Below are positions 6,269 to 6,763 of a stretch of 6,763 nucleotides of DNA, piece after piece; the first letter of the stretch is position 1; each line of letters opens with the position of its first letter. Source of the stretch: Mycoplasmataceae bacterium. Lineage in GTDB: Bacteria; Bacillota_I; Bacilli_A; Mycoplasmatales; Hepatoplasmataceae. The translations under genes and the position numbers were made by a program. The stretch covers positions 1 through 6,763 of the forward strand of contig JABSQC010000036.1 of the NCBI GenBank assembly GCA_013214845.1, written 5' to 3'. A model generated the notes under the pieces. It was not told where the DNA came from, searched no databases, and saw only the letters and a list, made by a program, of their open reading frames with translations.

Positions 6269-6763
6269 ATGAAAAGAATAAATATTAGACTGAAATTATA
6301 TTGAAGATCCTTAGACTTAAAAACAATAGGAATTTGAACTCTTTGCTTTTTAGGAATTAATTCTGCAACTGCTGCTTTTACAGTGTTATATTTAAATACT
6401 CTAGATAATACAAATGAAGTAACAAATATAGAAAACAACACAACCAATGGTGTAGAATTTGATACTATTGGAAATGACCCCTTTATTGATGTAGGAGTTA
6501 TTTCTAATAGTAATGAAAAACTTGAATCATATTATGCAATAACTAGCGAGGGTTATTTATATACTTGAGGATGAAACATCAATGGTGAACTAGGTTTAGG
6601 AACAACAGACGCTTACGTACCTTATCCAACTTTTGTTAATTTAGATGGATCATTTAATGATACTAATGAGAATGGTATAAAAGACAATGGTGAAATAGGA
6701 ACTATAACAGAGGGAGACAAAGTAAAAGAAGTTAGTCACATAAACAAGATTTGAACAAACAAT
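6269..6763 (+). CDS. RCC1-like repeat propeller protein, N-terminal part (copy 4, cut by window end)
   Basis: 165 codons are visible and the frame is still open at the window edge. The start is chosen by alignment with the other copies (M-K-R-I-N-I against M-R-K-L-N-L), not by a Shine-Dalgarno, which is absent. Residues 1-19 are the basic tail with YWRSLD. The anchor segment follows, with GIWTLCFLGI, then an Asn/Thr/Glu linker. The anchor's Cys is not in a lipobox. The first blade signature has Trp at 100 and 102, followed by N-x-N-G-E-L-G-L-G, which is the best match in the window to the canonical RCC1 motif. An EF-hand-like loop D-T-N-E-N-G-I-K-D-N-G-E lies at 131-142. By comparison with its paralogs the full protein should be about 640 aa. 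Its linker and promoter spacing differ most from the others, so it is the most diverged copy visible. Five Trp codons, all TGA. Whether it stays intact downstream cannot be seen. Confidence 0.85.

Larger units (their letters stand above)
156..6763 (+). repeat. Tandem array of four paralogous genes, unit about 2 kb
   Basis: Four copies lie head to tail on the same strand, with starts at 182, 2189, 4152 and 6269 and spacers of 93, 58 and 173 nt. Homology covers the extended -10 region, the coding region and, for copies 1 and 2, the first bases after the stop (TAACTT, then A-rich to AAAGTT). Start-to-start distances are 2007, 1963 and 2117 bp. Such arrays arise by unequal crossing-over and allow gene conversion. 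The array continues past the right edge of the window. Confidence 0.85.

Noticed and set aside
182..6763. Eukaryotic origin because of the RCC1-type repeats
   Set aside because: Bacterial-type -10 boxes, Shine-Dalgarno sequences and terminators, closely spaced intronless genes and UGA as Trp point to a Mollicute. RCC1-type repeats also occur in bacteria.

Overview
The window comes from a bacterium that reads UGA as tryptophan, so a member of the Mollicutes (Mycoplasma, Spiroplasma, Entomoplasma or Hepatoplasma-like; the sequence does not settle which). The evidence is direct. Three long plus-strand frames of about 1.9 kb are open, or almost open, only if TGA is read as Trp, and nearly every such TGA falls in a repeated aromatic-x-W-G motif. 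The DNA is very A+T rich. In the four genes I read, every Trp codon is TGA and I saw no in-frame TGG.

The whole window is one locus: a head-to-tail array of four paralogous genes on the plus strand. Each encodes a short basic N-terminal tail, one hydrophobic signal-anchor segment and a short acidic linker. The full-length copies then carry eight copies of an RCC1-type beta-propeller signature ([I/L]-x-x-[E/D]-G-x-[L/I]-Y-x-W-G). They have no lipobox. The likely architecture is a membrane-anchored propeller displayed outside the cell. No enzyme, mobile element, tRNA/rRNA or CRISPR array is visible.

Layout. 1-21: terminator hairpin of an upstream gene lying outside the window. 182-2095: copy 1, intact, 637 aa, with a good extended -10 box and Shine-Dalgarno. 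2119-2154: a perfect inverted repeat acting as a probable terminator. 2189-4093: copy 2, a clear pseudogene with three single-base frameshifts and one nonsense codon, plus a ruined -10 box and a weakened Shine-Dalgarno. 4152-6095: copy 3, one continuous frame interrupted by a single in-frame TAA at 5583-5585. 6269-6763: the first 165 codons of copy 4, cut by the window edge. Each copy has its own promoter-like sequence, so the array looks like independently transcribed genes rather than an operon.

Most interesting points. (1) Copy 2 is mosaic: its promoter and first half match copy 3, while its second half and 3' flank match copy 1. This indicates recombination or gene conversion inside the array. 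(2) The blades carry EF-hand-like acidic loops (D-x-N-x-N-G-x-x-D-x-x-E spacing) between the usual propeller strands, suggesting a calcium-dependent surface propeller. (3) The full-length copies contain exactly two cysteines, always 17 residues apart in the one blade that has lost its Trp-Gly. (4) Both nonsense codons are GAA-to-TAA-type changes after an ACT codon, at equivalent positions of the blade motif. Together the locus looks like a surface-protein family with one intact copy and decayed copies that could act as recombination donors. That role is inference, not something the sequence proves.
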